Positions 53,440 through 61,484 of a DNA stretch of 64,000 nucleotides are shown here, in pieces. The position numbers and the translations under genes are program-made. The notes under the pieces were generated by a model that searched no databases, was not told where the DNA came from, and saw only the letters and a list, made by a program, of their open reading frames with translations. Every line of letters begins with the position of its first letter. Position 1 is the stretch's first letter. This DNA comes from Thomasclavelia spiroformis DSM 1552. Its GTDB lineage: Bacteria > Bacillota_I > Bacilli_A > Erysipelotrichales > Coprobacillaceae. Where the stretch lies: NCBI RefSeq assembly GCF_025149465.1, contig NZ_CP102275.1, forward strand, positions 496,001-560,000, read 5' to 3'.

Positions 53440-53570
53440 TGATGCAACATTAAAAATATACTTATCAATGGAATATTCTCTAAGTATAAAGCTACAACAA
53501 ATATACGCTTAAATTGTATAGATTGATATCTATTATCATGTTAAAAACAACATTTGACATATGCTTTTTT

Positions 53571-54575
53571 CTAATATAGTAAAAATGAAAATATATTAAA
53601 CAAATAACCAACAATAATAATTCCTAAAGTGCATATTGTAATAAATAGTATAAGTAATTTAGGCTTTACAGCTTTTTTTAACATAATCAATGAAGGCAAA
53701 CTTAATGTTGTTACTACCATCATGAATGATAAAACTGTTCCTAGTAGCGCTCCCTTAGCTAGTAAAGCTTCAGCAACTGGGATTGTTCCAAAAATATCAG
53801 CATACATTAGAATTCCTACGATCGTTGCTAAAATAACCCCAAAAGGATTATTTCCATCTAATATGCCTTCTATCCATATTTCTGGAATCCAGTTATGGAT
53901 AATAGCACCAATACCTACACCTATTAAAATATAAGGAAAAACTTTTTTAAAAGTTTCTATAACCTGTTCCTTGGCATACTGTAGACGTTCTTTTTTACTT
54001 AAATCTGGCGAGCTGATATCTACACTACTAGACTTCATAATAAACTCTTCAACATATTTTTCCATATGCATTTTTTCAATAATTGTGCCACCAATAACTG
54101 CAATAATAAGACCAACTATCACGTAGACAACAGCTATTTTTATTCCAAAAATACTCATCAATAAAACCAGGCTTCCTAAATCAACCATCGGAGATGAAAT
54201 CAAAAATGAAAAAGTAACTCCTAGAGGTAATCTAGCATTAGTAAATCCAATAAATAACGGTATAGATGAACATGAACAAAATGGTGTTACAGTACCTAAT
54301 AAAGCAGATATAATATTTGCTTTTATACCGTGGAATTGCCCTAAAATTTTCTTACTTCTTTCTGGTGGAAAATAACTTTGAATATAAGAAATAATAAAGA
54401 TTAGTATGCATAATAATACGGTGATTTTAATAACATCATAGATAAAAAACTGTATACCAGCTCCTATATTTGAATTAATATCTATGCCTATAGAAGATAA
54501 TAATATAGCAATAACTTCATTTAGCCAGTTCATCCCTAAAATTCGATTTTGAAAAAACAACCAAATTTCTTTCAT
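53571..54575 (-). CDS. Permease, ArsP/DUF318 family
   Basis: 334 aa with eight or so membrane helices. The signature TPFCSCSSIPLFIGFTNARL, with a Cys pair, and FLISSPMVDLGSLVLL mark the DUF318/ArsP permeases that export trivalent organoarsenicals or other metal(loid)s; a second GTIPVAEALLAKGALLGT follows. AAGGAGAGAAT precedes the ATG. It lies between arsR and the thioredoxin/arsC genes, and a palindromic operator lies 14 bp upstream. It is the only clearly intact transport gene of the operon. Confidence 0.85.
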   Translation of the reverse strand: MKEIWLFFQNRILGMNWLNEVIAILLSSIGIDINSNIGAGIQFFIYDVIKITVLLCILIFIISYIQSYFPPERSKKILGQFHGIKANIISALLGTVTPFCSCSSIPLFIGFTNARLPLGVTFSFLISSPMVDLGSLVLLMSIFGIKIAVVYVIVGLIIAVIGGTIIEKMHMEKYVEEFIMKSSSVDISSPDLSKKERLQYAKEQVIETFKKVFPYILIGVGIGAIIHNWIPEIWIEGILDGNNPFGVILATIVGILMYADIFGTIPVAEALLAKGALLGTVLSFMMVVTTLSLPSLIMLKKAVKPKLLILFITICTLGIIIVGYLFNIFSFLLY

Positions 54576-54588
54576 ATTCTCTCCTTAT

Positions 54589-54604
54589 ATCGATATATAT
54601 CGAT
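54589..54604. promoter_or_regulatory. ArsR-type operator between arsR and permease
   Basis: Perfect palindrome ATCGATATATATCGAT. A similar core (ATATATCGATATAT) lies upstream of arsR. Confidence 0.6.
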
Positions 54605-54676
54605 TTATAAATTTAAATTTTTACCACCATAATGGCGGCTTTATAAAACGAAGAATAATTTACATTTGATAATTTT

Positions 54677-54934
54677 TTAAATACTCAATAACTTTTTAAT
54701 CCCATTACTTGATAAAGAATAATGTGACCACTTTCCATCCTTTCGAACGTTAACAACTTTTGCATCTGTTAATATCTTCATATGATGCGATAAAGTAGAT
54801 TGACTTACATCAAGAATTTCTAAAAGTTTACATGCACAATGTTCTCCTGTTTTTAAAATATCTAGAATTTTTAAACGATTAGGATCACAAAATACTTTAA
54901 AAACTTTTGCTTCCTGTTCAAAATCTTTAGTCAT
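54677..54934 (-). CDS. arsR: ArsR/SmtB-family repressor
   Basis: 85-aa winged-helix protein: FCDPNRLKILDILKTGEHCACKLLEILDVSQSTLSHHMKIL. HCAC in the helix before the recognition helix is the metalloid-binding CxC motif of ArsR (ELCVC type). It represses the downstream permease-thioredoxin-arsC unit until arsenite or antimonite binds. Confidence 0.88.
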   Translation of the reverse strand: MTKDFEQEAKVFKVFCDPNRLKILDILKTGEHCACKLLEILDVSQSTLSHHMKILTDAKVVNVRKDGKWSHYSLSSNGIKKLLSI

Positions 54935-54976
54935 ATAATCACTTCACATCTATATTCTTCGATATAACATTAGCAT

Positions 54977-54990
54977 ATATATCGATATAT
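54977..54990. promoter_or_regulatory. ArsR-type operator upstream of arsR
   Basis: Palindrome ATATATCGATATAT in the divergent arsR/sirtuin intergenic region; likely autoregulatory and possibly acting on the sirtuin gene too. Confidence 0.55.
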
Positions 54991-55083
54991 GCCAATGTGT
55001 TTGGATAATCATTAATTAACGACAAAATATAACTTTTAATGTATAATAAATTTATATATGAGATAAAAGAAAGAAGGATAAAA

Positions 55084-55635
55084 ATGAAAATTTTAGCTTT
55101 TACAGGAGCAGGAATTTCCAAACAATCTAATATTCCTACATTTATGGAAAGACCAGATGTAAGAGAAAAATTGTTTAGGAGTTATGCAAATAGTCATCAT
55201 GAAGAATATAATGAAGTAATTAGACAACTAAAAGCCAATATGAATGGGGCTAAACCAAATGATGCTCATATTGCTTTGGCTGAATATAAGATACCTGTTG
55301 TTACGATGAATATTGATGGATTACATAAATTAGCTGGTAGTGATGCTTTAGAAATGCATGGCGGTTTGCCAGAAGATGATGAGATGGATAAAGCTTATTC
55401 ATTATATAATAAACCAGTACTATATGGTGATCCAGCGCCAAATTATCAGAAAGCTTATGAGATGGTTTATGATTTAGAGCCAGATGATGTTTTTTTAGTT
55501 ATTGGTTGTTCGTTTCATACAGCTATTGCGGTTGATTTAAGAGAAATTGCAAGAAGCAGGGGAGCTAGAATTATTGAGATTCAAGAAGATGCTGCTCATA
55601 ATGTAAGAAAGGTATTAGAAAAACTTATAAAATAG
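55084..55635 (+). CDS. Short Sir2-like NAD-dependent protein
   Basis: A 183-aa protein; the ATG at 55084 is used because GAAAGAAGGATAAAA precedes it. Seen: LAFTGAGISKQSNIPTF (NAD-binding GAGxS), VTMNIDGLH (NID) and EMHGG (catalytic His). The zinc-binding Cys module of typical sirtuins is absent and the protein is about 50 residues short. It belongs to a compact sirtuin group that may deacylate or ADP-ribosylate. Divergent from arsR. Confidence 0.75.
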   Translation: MKILAFTGAGISKQSNIPTFMERPDVREKLFRSYANSHHEEYNEVIRQLKANMNGAKPNDAHIALAEYKIPVVTMNIDGLHKLAGSDALEMHGGLPEDDEMDKAYSLYNKPVLYGDPAPNYQKAYEMVYDLEPDDVFLVIGCSFHTAIAVDLREIARSRGARIIEIQEDAAHNVRKVLEKLIK

Positions 55636-55754
55636 GGTTGTTTTGATAGAGATATATTTATAGTAATTTAAATTATTTAAATGATAATGTTTGACAGTTG
55701 TTTTAATAGTTGATATTATTAATACATAGATAAAATAAATACAGTGAATTGAAA

Positions 55755-55996
55755 TAGTAAGCTATGCATTTAGGCAAAGAGAGTATCGGTTTGGTGTGAC
55801 GATATCCAAATAATTAGCTGAATACATCAAGGAGTAGAATGCTGAAAGTAGTAGGCATCTCCGGGTACACCCGTTATAGTGTTAGAGTATGAACCATGAT
55901 AATATGGCGTACTTGATGAGGCTAATAGGGTGATCTATTAGTGAATAAAGGTGGTACCACGAAGTTATCTCGTCCTTTGATAGGACGAGTTTTTTG
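55755..55996 (+). ncRNA. T-box riboswitch, tyrosine specifier (UAC)
   Basis: Stem I opens with AGTA-AGCTA (55757-) opposite TTAGCT-GAA, followed by TAC at 55823-55825 and A, the usual loop-E plus specifier layout; UAC reads tyrosine. The T-box sequence AAGGTGGTACCACG (55948-55961) is the antiterminator. CTCGTCCT (55969-55976) and AGGACGAG (55982-55989) with six T form the terminator. It controls the DAHP synthase gene 20 bp downstream. The rest of 55636-55754 shows no gene. Confidence 0.88.
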
Positions 55997-56015
55997 TTTA
56001 TAGGAGGAAAATGAA

Positions 56016-57032
56016 ATGATCATTGTTTTAAAACCAAATGTAAGTGATGAAAGTATTAAAAAGATTGAAGATATTATAATTTCAAAAGGGGTACAACCTC
56101 ATGTTTCTAAAGGAGAAATTCAAACGATTATCGGAATGGTTGGAGATACAACTAGAATTGACCCTAAGATAATTGAAGTAGAGCCAGAAGTAGAAAAAGT
56201 AATGAAGGTATCTGAGCCATATAAACTAGCCAACCGTGCATTTCATCCCGATGATACAATCGTTGATGTAGCCGGTGTTAAAGTCGGTGGTGATAATCTT
56301 GCCTTGATTGCTGGACCTTGTTCAGTTGAAAGTGAAGAACAGGTAATTGAAATTGCTAAGGCTGCTAAAAAAGCTGGAGCAAATATTTTAAGAGGTGGAG
56401 CTTTCAAACCAAGAACTTCGCCATATGCATTCCAGGGAATGGGTTCTTCAGGATTAGATATTTTAGTTGCAGCTAAAAAAGCAACAGGACTACCAATCTG
56501 TTCAGAGTTGATGGATGCCCAATATCTTGATGAATTTAATGAAAAAGTAGATTTAATACAAATTGGTGCAAGAAACATGCAAAACTTTGACTTATTAAAA
56601 AAAGTAGGAGCAGGGACAAAAAAACCAATCTTATTAAAAAGAGGATTAAGTGCAACATTTGAAGAATGGATCATGTCAGCAGAATACATCATGGCAAATG
56701 GAAATCCAAATGTAATCTTATGTGAAAGAGGAATCAGAACATTTGAAACATATACAAGAAACACATTAGATTTACAAGCGATCCCAGTAATCAAGAAATT
56801 GACACATTTACCAATAATAATCGATCCAAGTCATGCAGGAGGGAAATGGTGGTTAGTAGAACCAATGGCAAAAGCATCAATAGCAGCGGGATGTGATGGA
56901 TTAATGATAGAAGTGCATAATAATCCAGAAAAAGCATTGTGTGATGGACCACAGTCATTAAGACCAGAAAAATATGAAGAATTGTTAAAACAAATTAATA
57001 AAATTGCAGATGTTGTTGGAAAGAAAGTATAG
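56016..57032 (+). CDS. aroF: 3-deoxy-7-phosphoheptulonate (DAHP) synthase
   Basis: A 338-aa type I-beta enzyme with an N-terminal ferredoxin-like regulatory domain (1-70) and a KDO8P-synthase-like barrel. Seen: LIAGPCSVES (metal Cys), RGGAFKPRTSPYAFQG, IGARNMQNFDLL, LKRG, CERGIRTFE, IIDPSHAGG and DGLMIEVH. It condenses PEP and erythrose-4-phosphate at the head of aromatic amino acid synthesis. No other aro gene follows; expression is set by a tyrosine T-box. Confidence 0.95.
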   Translation: MIIVLKPNVSDESIKKIEDIIISKGVQPHVSKGEIQTIIGMVGDTTRIDPKIIEVEPEVEKVMKVSEPYKLANRAFHPDDTIVDVAGVKVGGDNLALIAGPCSVESEEQVIEIAKAAKKAGANILRGGAFKPRTSPYAFQGMGSSGLDILVAAKKATGLPICSELMDAQYLDEFNEKVDLIQIGARNMQNFDLLKKVGAGTKKPILLKRGLSATFEEWIMSAEYIMANGNPNVILCERGIRTFETYTRNTLDLQAIPVIKKLTHLPIIIDPSHAGGKWWLVEPMAKASIAAGCDGLMIEVHNNPEKALCDGPQSLRPEKYEELLKQINKIADVVGKKV

Positions 57033-57154
57033 AAGATGTAAATTTTAGTAAAAATAAGGATTATTTTGAATATTAGATTATATTTTTCTTGCAATTATAA
57101 AAAAAAATATATATAATATGAACGTACTTTAGAGTTAAAGGGGGGAATAGTTCG

Positions 57155-57337
57155 ATGGCAAAAACTGTAGTAAGAGAAAATGAATCTTTAGATGATGCTT
57201 TACGTCGTTTTAAAAGACAAGTATCTAGAACAGGAACCCTTGCAGAAGCTCGTAAAAGAGAGTTTTATGTTAAACCAGGTTTAAAGAGAAAATTAAAATC
57301 TGAAGCAGCAAGAAAAAATAATAAAGGTAAGAGATAA
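57155..57337 (+). CDS. rpsU: 30S ribosomal protein S21
   Basis: 60 aa, complete match to the S21 pattern: [20 protein letters not shown] and [16 protein letters not shown] with a basic C-terminus. AAAGGGGGGAATAG upstream. Followed by a strong terminator. rpsU near yqfC-yqfD-phoH matches the conserved Firmicute gene neighbourhood. Confidence 0.96.
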   Translation: MAKTVVRENESLDDALRRFKRQVSRTGTLAEARKREFYVKPGLKRKLKSEAARKNNKGKR

Positions 57338-57342
57338 GAATT

Positions 57343-57366
57343 AGGGCTTTTAAAGCCCTTTTTTGT
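57343..57366 (+). terminator. Terminator of rpsU
   Basis: AGGGCTTT, one T, AAAGCCCT, then six T. Confidence 0.8.
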
Positions 57367-57432
57367 TTATATAAATATTTAATTGAAAGACATTTTGTTG
57401 AAAATATTTCATATAATTAGTTAGGTGATTTA

Positions 57433-57624
57433 ATGATATATATGGAAAATAAGTGTTTATCGGTTAAGTTTTATGAATGTTTGATGTTGTTGGAAAATAA
57501 CATTATTGAAATTAAGATGAAAGATAATATTCTTAGAATAACTGGCAATAATTTAGAAATAAAATATTATAGTGATCTTGAAGTAATTATTTATGGAAAA
57601 ATTGATTGTATAAGGTTTCTATGA
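57433..57624 (+). CDS. yqfC: YqfC/YabP-family sporulation protein
   Basis: 63 aa, shorter than the roughly 90-aa family average. It keeps the conserved core: VKFYECLMLLENNIIEIKMK, GNNLEIKYYSDLEVIIYGKI. Immediately upstream of and overlapping yqfD, as in Bacillus. Needed for spore formation in the mother cell; mechanism unclear. Confidence 0.75.
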   Translation: MIYMENKCLSVKFYECLMLLENNIIEIKMKDNILRITGNNLEIKYYSDLEVIIYGKIDCIRFL

Positions 57625-58541
57625 AATTTGGATATGATTTGTATGAAGTAGTCAGTAATGATATTCTGAGTTTATTAAAAATATTTAAAGATGAGCATAT
57701 AACTGTTTTTCAATTAAATAAAGTCGATGATTATACATATCGATTTTATCTTCCTATTTATCAAAGATTACTTGTAAAAAAATATCATTTAAAGATTATT
57801 AAGAGTGTTGGTATTTTATATTATTTATTATTATTATTTTATCGTAAGTTAAGTATTATTGGGGTAATTAGTTTTGTTTTAACAGTTTTGTTGTGTAATC
57901 AATATATTTTTAAGGTAGAGATAATTGGTAATAATCCAAGTACAACTAGGTTAGTAAACGAAGTTTTAAATGAAAATGGTGTTGGAGTTGGAAGTAGGAA
58001 AAATTCATATACACAATTAAATGAGATTTACGATGATATAAAAAAACATTTTAGAGGGAAAATAGATTATTTAAATATTTATCAAGAAGGTAGTACGTTA
58101 TTTGTTAAATATACTAATAGTGTTGGAGCATCACGAGTAAAGAAAAATTTTGAAAATATTTATGCTAGTAAAGATGGGATAATTGAAAGTATTGATGTAA
58201 GTAGTGGTAATGTTATGGTAAAGGTAAATGATTATGTAAAAAAAGGTGATTTGTTAGTTTCTAATACGGTTACTTCTACTAGTGGTGTGGATAAAATCAT
58301 TGAAACTCAGGGGATTATTAAGGCATATACGTATATTGATTATGAAGCTAGTATTGATAAAAATAAATTTGATGATGGTGAGGCATTTAGTTATTTATTA
58401 TATTCGATAAGATGTAAACTTGGGATAATCGATAAAATAGATAGAGAAAATGTTTTGGATTATGGTATAATTGGAAATAAGAGAGTATTGAAAATGCAAT
58501 ATGTTTTAATTGAAGATATTGCTTCTAAAAAGGAGAATTAG
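57621..58541 (+). CDS. yqfD: Stage IV sporulation protein YqfD
   Basis: 306 aa; the ATG at 57621 overlaps the yqfC stop (ATGA). A cytoplasmic N-terminal part (1-80) is followed by a membrane helix (LSIIGVISFVLTVLLCNQYIF) and a large extracytoplasmic domain starting FKVEIIGNNPSTTRL, with the late GIIESIDVSSGNVMVKVNDYVKKGDLL lipoyl/hybrid-like motif. It acts in forespore engulfment and stage IV of sporulation. Confidence 0.85.
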   Translation: MKFGYDLYEVVSNDILSLLKIFKDEHITVFQLNKVDDYTYRFYLPIYQRLLVKKYHLKIIKSVGILYYLLLLFYRKLSIIGVISFVLTVLLCNQYIFKVEIIGNNPSTTRLVNEVLNENGVGVGSRKNSYTQLNEIYDDIKKHFRGKIDYLNIYQEGSTLFVKYTNSVGASRVKKNFENIYASKDGIIESIDVSSGNVMVKVNDYVKKGDLLVSNTVTSTSGVDKIIETQGIIKAYTYIDYEASIDKNKFDDGEAFSYLLYSIRCKLGIIDKIDRENVLDYGIIGNKRVLKMQYVLIEDIASKKEN

Positions 58542-59498
58542 ATGACAGAACAAGTTAAATTAGAAGAATATAGCGTAGCACAGCTAAATAATATATGTGG
58601 AAATCATGATGAGAATTTTAAAACGATTGAAGATGCCTTGAAAGTAGAAATATCACTTAGAGGTGATGAACTAAGTTTAACTGGTAAAGATAGTGAAAAT
58701 TTTGAAGAAGCAAAGAAAGTAATTTTTGCTTTGTTGAAATTGGTTTCTAAGGGGATAAACATTTCACGTCGAGATGTTATATATGCTTTGAAACTTGTAA
58801 AAGAAGATAAATTAAATAGAATTGATGAATTATATAATGTAAAAATTACGAAAACAGCAAGTGGTAAAATGATTTATCCTAAAACCTTAGGACAAAAAGA
58901 ATATTATTATGCTTTGAAAAATAATGATGTGGTTTTTGGAATTGGACCTGCAGGAACAGGTAAGACATATTTAGCGGTTGTATTTGCAGTTGATGCTTTG
59001 AAAAATAATCTTGTTAAAAAGATTGTTTTAACAAGACCAGCTGTAGAAGCAGGAGAAAATTTAGGTTTTTTACCTGGCGACTTAAAGGAAAAAGTAGATC
59101 CGTATTTAAGACCGTTATATGATGCATTACATGATATGCTTGGAGTAGAACAAACAGAAAGGTTGATTGAAAAGGGAGTGATTGAAATTGCTCCGCTTGC
59201 CTATATGCGAGGGCGTACTTTGGAAGATGCATATGTTATTTTAGATGAAGCTCAAAATACTACTGATAATCAAATGAAAATGTTTTTGACAAGATTAGGA
59301 TTTAATTCAAAAATGATTATTACTGGTGATGTTACGCAAATTGATTTGCCTCGAGGTGTTGAATCTGGATTAGTTAGGGCTATGGATATATTAAATAATG
59401 TTAAAGGAATATCATTTATTTATTTAACTGCAATGGATGTGGTACGGCACCCAGTTGTCCAAAGAATTATTGAAAGGTATGAGGGGAAACATGAATAG
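58542..59498 (+). CDS. phoH: PhoH-like ATPase
   Basis: 318 aa. An N-terminal KH-like region (1-110) precedes the PhoH ATPase: GIGPAGTGKTYLAVVFAV (Walker A, residues 135-142), LTRPAVEAGENLGFLPGDL, AYMRGRTLEDAYVILDEAQNTT (Walker B) and MIITGDVTQIDLP. Probable RNA-linked helicase/ATPase. Starts right after the yqfD stop codon and overlaps the next gene by 8 bp. Confidence 0.92.
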   Translation: MTEQVKLEEYSVAQLNNICGNHDENFKTIEDALKVEISLRGDELSLTGKDSENFEEAKKVIFALLKLVSKGINISRRDVIYALKLVKEDKLNRIDELYNVKITKTASGKMIYPKTLGQKEYYYALKNNDVVFGIGPAGTGKTYLAVVFAVDALKNNLVKKIVLTRPAVEAGENLGFLPGDLKEKVDPYLRPLYDALHDMLGVEQTERLIEKGVIEIAPLAYMRGRTLEDAYVILDEAQNTTDNQMKMFLTRLGFNSKMIITGDVTQIDLPRGVESGLVRAMDILNNVKGISFIYLTAMDVVRHPVVQRIIERYEGKHE

Positions 59499-60165
59499 AA
59501 TATTGATTATTGAAGATGATATATCAATTAATAAGATATTAAGTCATGAATTGAAAAATAAAGACTATCAAGTTGATAGTCTTTATGATGGTAAAGAAGC
59601 TTGTCAAAAAATTCTTTCAAATGAGTATGATTTAGTACTTGTTGATTGGATGTTGCCATATAAAGATGGAATTGGAATAATAAGAGAATGTCGAGATAAT
59701 GGATATATTAAGCCGATAATTTTACTTACTGCTAGAAGTGATCAAGATGACATAATTGAAGGTCTTGAATCTGGTGCTGATGATTATTTAACTAAACCAT
59801 TTCAGGCAAATATTTTAATTGCGCGAATTGAGGCTCATTTGCGACGTTATCATAAGCATTTTAAAGGGATTTTAAAATATTTGGATATTAAGATGGATTT
59901 GACTAAGCATGAAGTTTATGTTGGAGAAAATAAAATTAATCTTACAAAAGTTGAATATGATTTATTACAAATGTTTTTGAATAATAAAGAAGAGGTTTTA
60001 TCTAGACAAGAATTACTAATGAATATTTGGAATTTTAATTATGATGGTGATACAAGATTAGTAGATATACATGTTTTTAAATTAAAATCTAAATTGAAAG
60101 AGAGTCAAGCTTGTTTTAAATCTGTTAGAGGAGTTGGATATAAACTGGTGAAAAGATATGAATAA
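59491..60165 (+). CDS. OmpR-type response regulator
   Basis: 224 aa; ATG at 59491 with GAGGGGAAAC upstream and overlapping the phoH stop. Receiver domain (1-115) with Asp pair DD at 9-10, phospho-acceptor D52 (VLVDWMLP), the LTAR Thr and the Lys in LTKPFQ; winged helix at about 130-222 (LTKVEYDLLQMF, RLVDIHVFKLKSKL). It works with the kinase that follows. Confidence 0.92.
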   Translation: MNRILIIEDDISINKILSHELKNKDYQVDSLYDGKEACQKILSNEYDLVLVDWMLPYKDGIGIIRECRDNGYIKPIILLTARSDQDDIIEGLESGADDYLTKPFQANILIARIEAHLRRYHKHFKGILKYLDIKMDLTKHEVYVGENKINLTKVEYDLLQMFLNNKEEVLSRQELLMNIWNFNYDGDTRLVDIHVFKLKSKLKESQACFKSVRGVGYKLVKRYE

Positions 60166-61381
60166 GAATTATCAAAAAATAATTTTTTGTTTTATTGTTG
60201 TATCTATTTTATTTATTTGGAATAGTAGTTATGCTTTTGTTTATTTATGTGGATTTACTTTAATAATGATATATCTTGTTTATGACATAAATAAACAGAA
60301 TTTGCAACAAATTGATTTTTATCGACAAAAAAAAGAAAATGAAATTCGTGAAGTGGAAGGAGAAAAGGATTTTAATCATAAAATTCTTAATTCTTTAATT
60401 AAAACAATGAATTTACCAATGATATTTATAAATTGTAAAGGAACTATAATTTTTACTAATCAAAGTTTTCGTGATGCTTTTAATATAAAACATTTACGTG
60501 GTAAATATTATAAAGATATTTTTGTTGGACAATTATTAAATGTTGTTGATCAAAGTTATGTATTTGAAAGAAAGTTTTCAACAGTTACAGAAATAAATGA
60601 ACGTTATTATCAAATTGAATCTACTCCAGTATTTAGAAATGAATCTTTTTTTGATGGGAGTATTATTTTATTTACAGATGTTTCTCAAGTAAAAGAAATT
60701 GAAAAAATGCAAAAACAATTTTTTTCTGATATTTCTCATGAATTAAAAACACCAATGAGTGCAATTATTGGAAGTGTAGAAATTCTTCAAAAAGAAGGAA
60801 TTCAAAATAAAGAAACTTTTGATGAATTTATGGGTATACTTTTAAAGGAAAGTTATCGTATGCAAAATATCATTGAAGATATTTTAGAACTTTCAAGATT
60901 AGAACAACCAAGAGTTACTTTATCACCGAAATTAATTGATGTTGATTCTATTGTAAAAGATACTGTAGAATTATTTGAGCCACTTGCAAAAGATAAGCAT
61001 TTATCGATGTTTTATCAAACAAAAGTGTCAAAAGAATTAATGCTTGATTATGCAACTGTTAAAACAATTTTAAATAATTTAGTTTCTAATGCAATTAAAT
61101 ATTCAAACTCTGGAGTTATTTCAATTAAGGCATTTAATGATAAAGATAAGCTAACTCTAGTTGTTCAAGATGAAGGAATTGGGATTTCTAAAGATGATAT
61201 ACCATTGATTTATGATCGTTTTTTTCAAGTTGATCGTTCAAGAAGTAAAAAATTAGGAACTGGTTTAGGACTCAGTATTGTAAAAAGAATGGTTGAGTTG
61301 AATAATGGCAATATTAGTGTTGAAAGTGATCAAGGGATAGGTTCTGTTTTTACTGTAGTTTTACCTATTTTATGTGAGTAA
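60158..61381 (+). CDS. Sensor histidine kinase, PhoR/WalK-like
   Basis: 407 aa. Two membrane helices (about 8-42) with almost no outside loop, a PAS domain (about 75-180), HisKA with H194 (FFSDISHELKTPMSAI), HATPase with N box NLVSNAIKYSNSG, G1 DEGIGIS, F box RFFQVDRSRS and G2 GTGLGLSIVKRM. It overlaps the regulator gene by 8 bp. Signal unknown; the lack of an extracellular domain suggests membrane or cytoplasmic sensing. Confidence 0.92.
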   Translation: MNKNYQKIIFCFIVVSILFIWNSSYAFVYLCGFTLIMIYLVYDINKQNLQQIDFYRQKKENEIREVEGEKDFNHKILNSLIKTMNLPMIFINCKGTIIFTNQSFRDAFNIKHLRGKYYKDIFVGQLLNVVDQSYVFERKFSTVTEINERYYQIESTPVFRNESFFDGSIILFTDVSQVKEIEKMQKQFFSDISHELKTPMSAIIGSVEILQKEGIQNKETFDEFMGILLKESYRMQNIIEDILELSRLEQPRVTLSPKLIDVDSIVKDTVELFEPLAKDKHLSMFYQTKVSKELMLDYATVKTILNNLVSNAIKYSNSGVISIKAFNDKDKLTLVVQDEGIGISKDDIPLIYDRFFQVDRSRSKKLGTGLGLSIVKRMVELNNGNISVESDQGIGSVFTVVLPILCE

Positions 61382-61484
61382 TAATATTATTTGACAGATA
61401 AACCACTTTTTCACACAATATAAAAATAATTTGAACAAATTATTTATTTATGATAATTGTGTAAAGTAAAAAGGGGTGTTAAAT

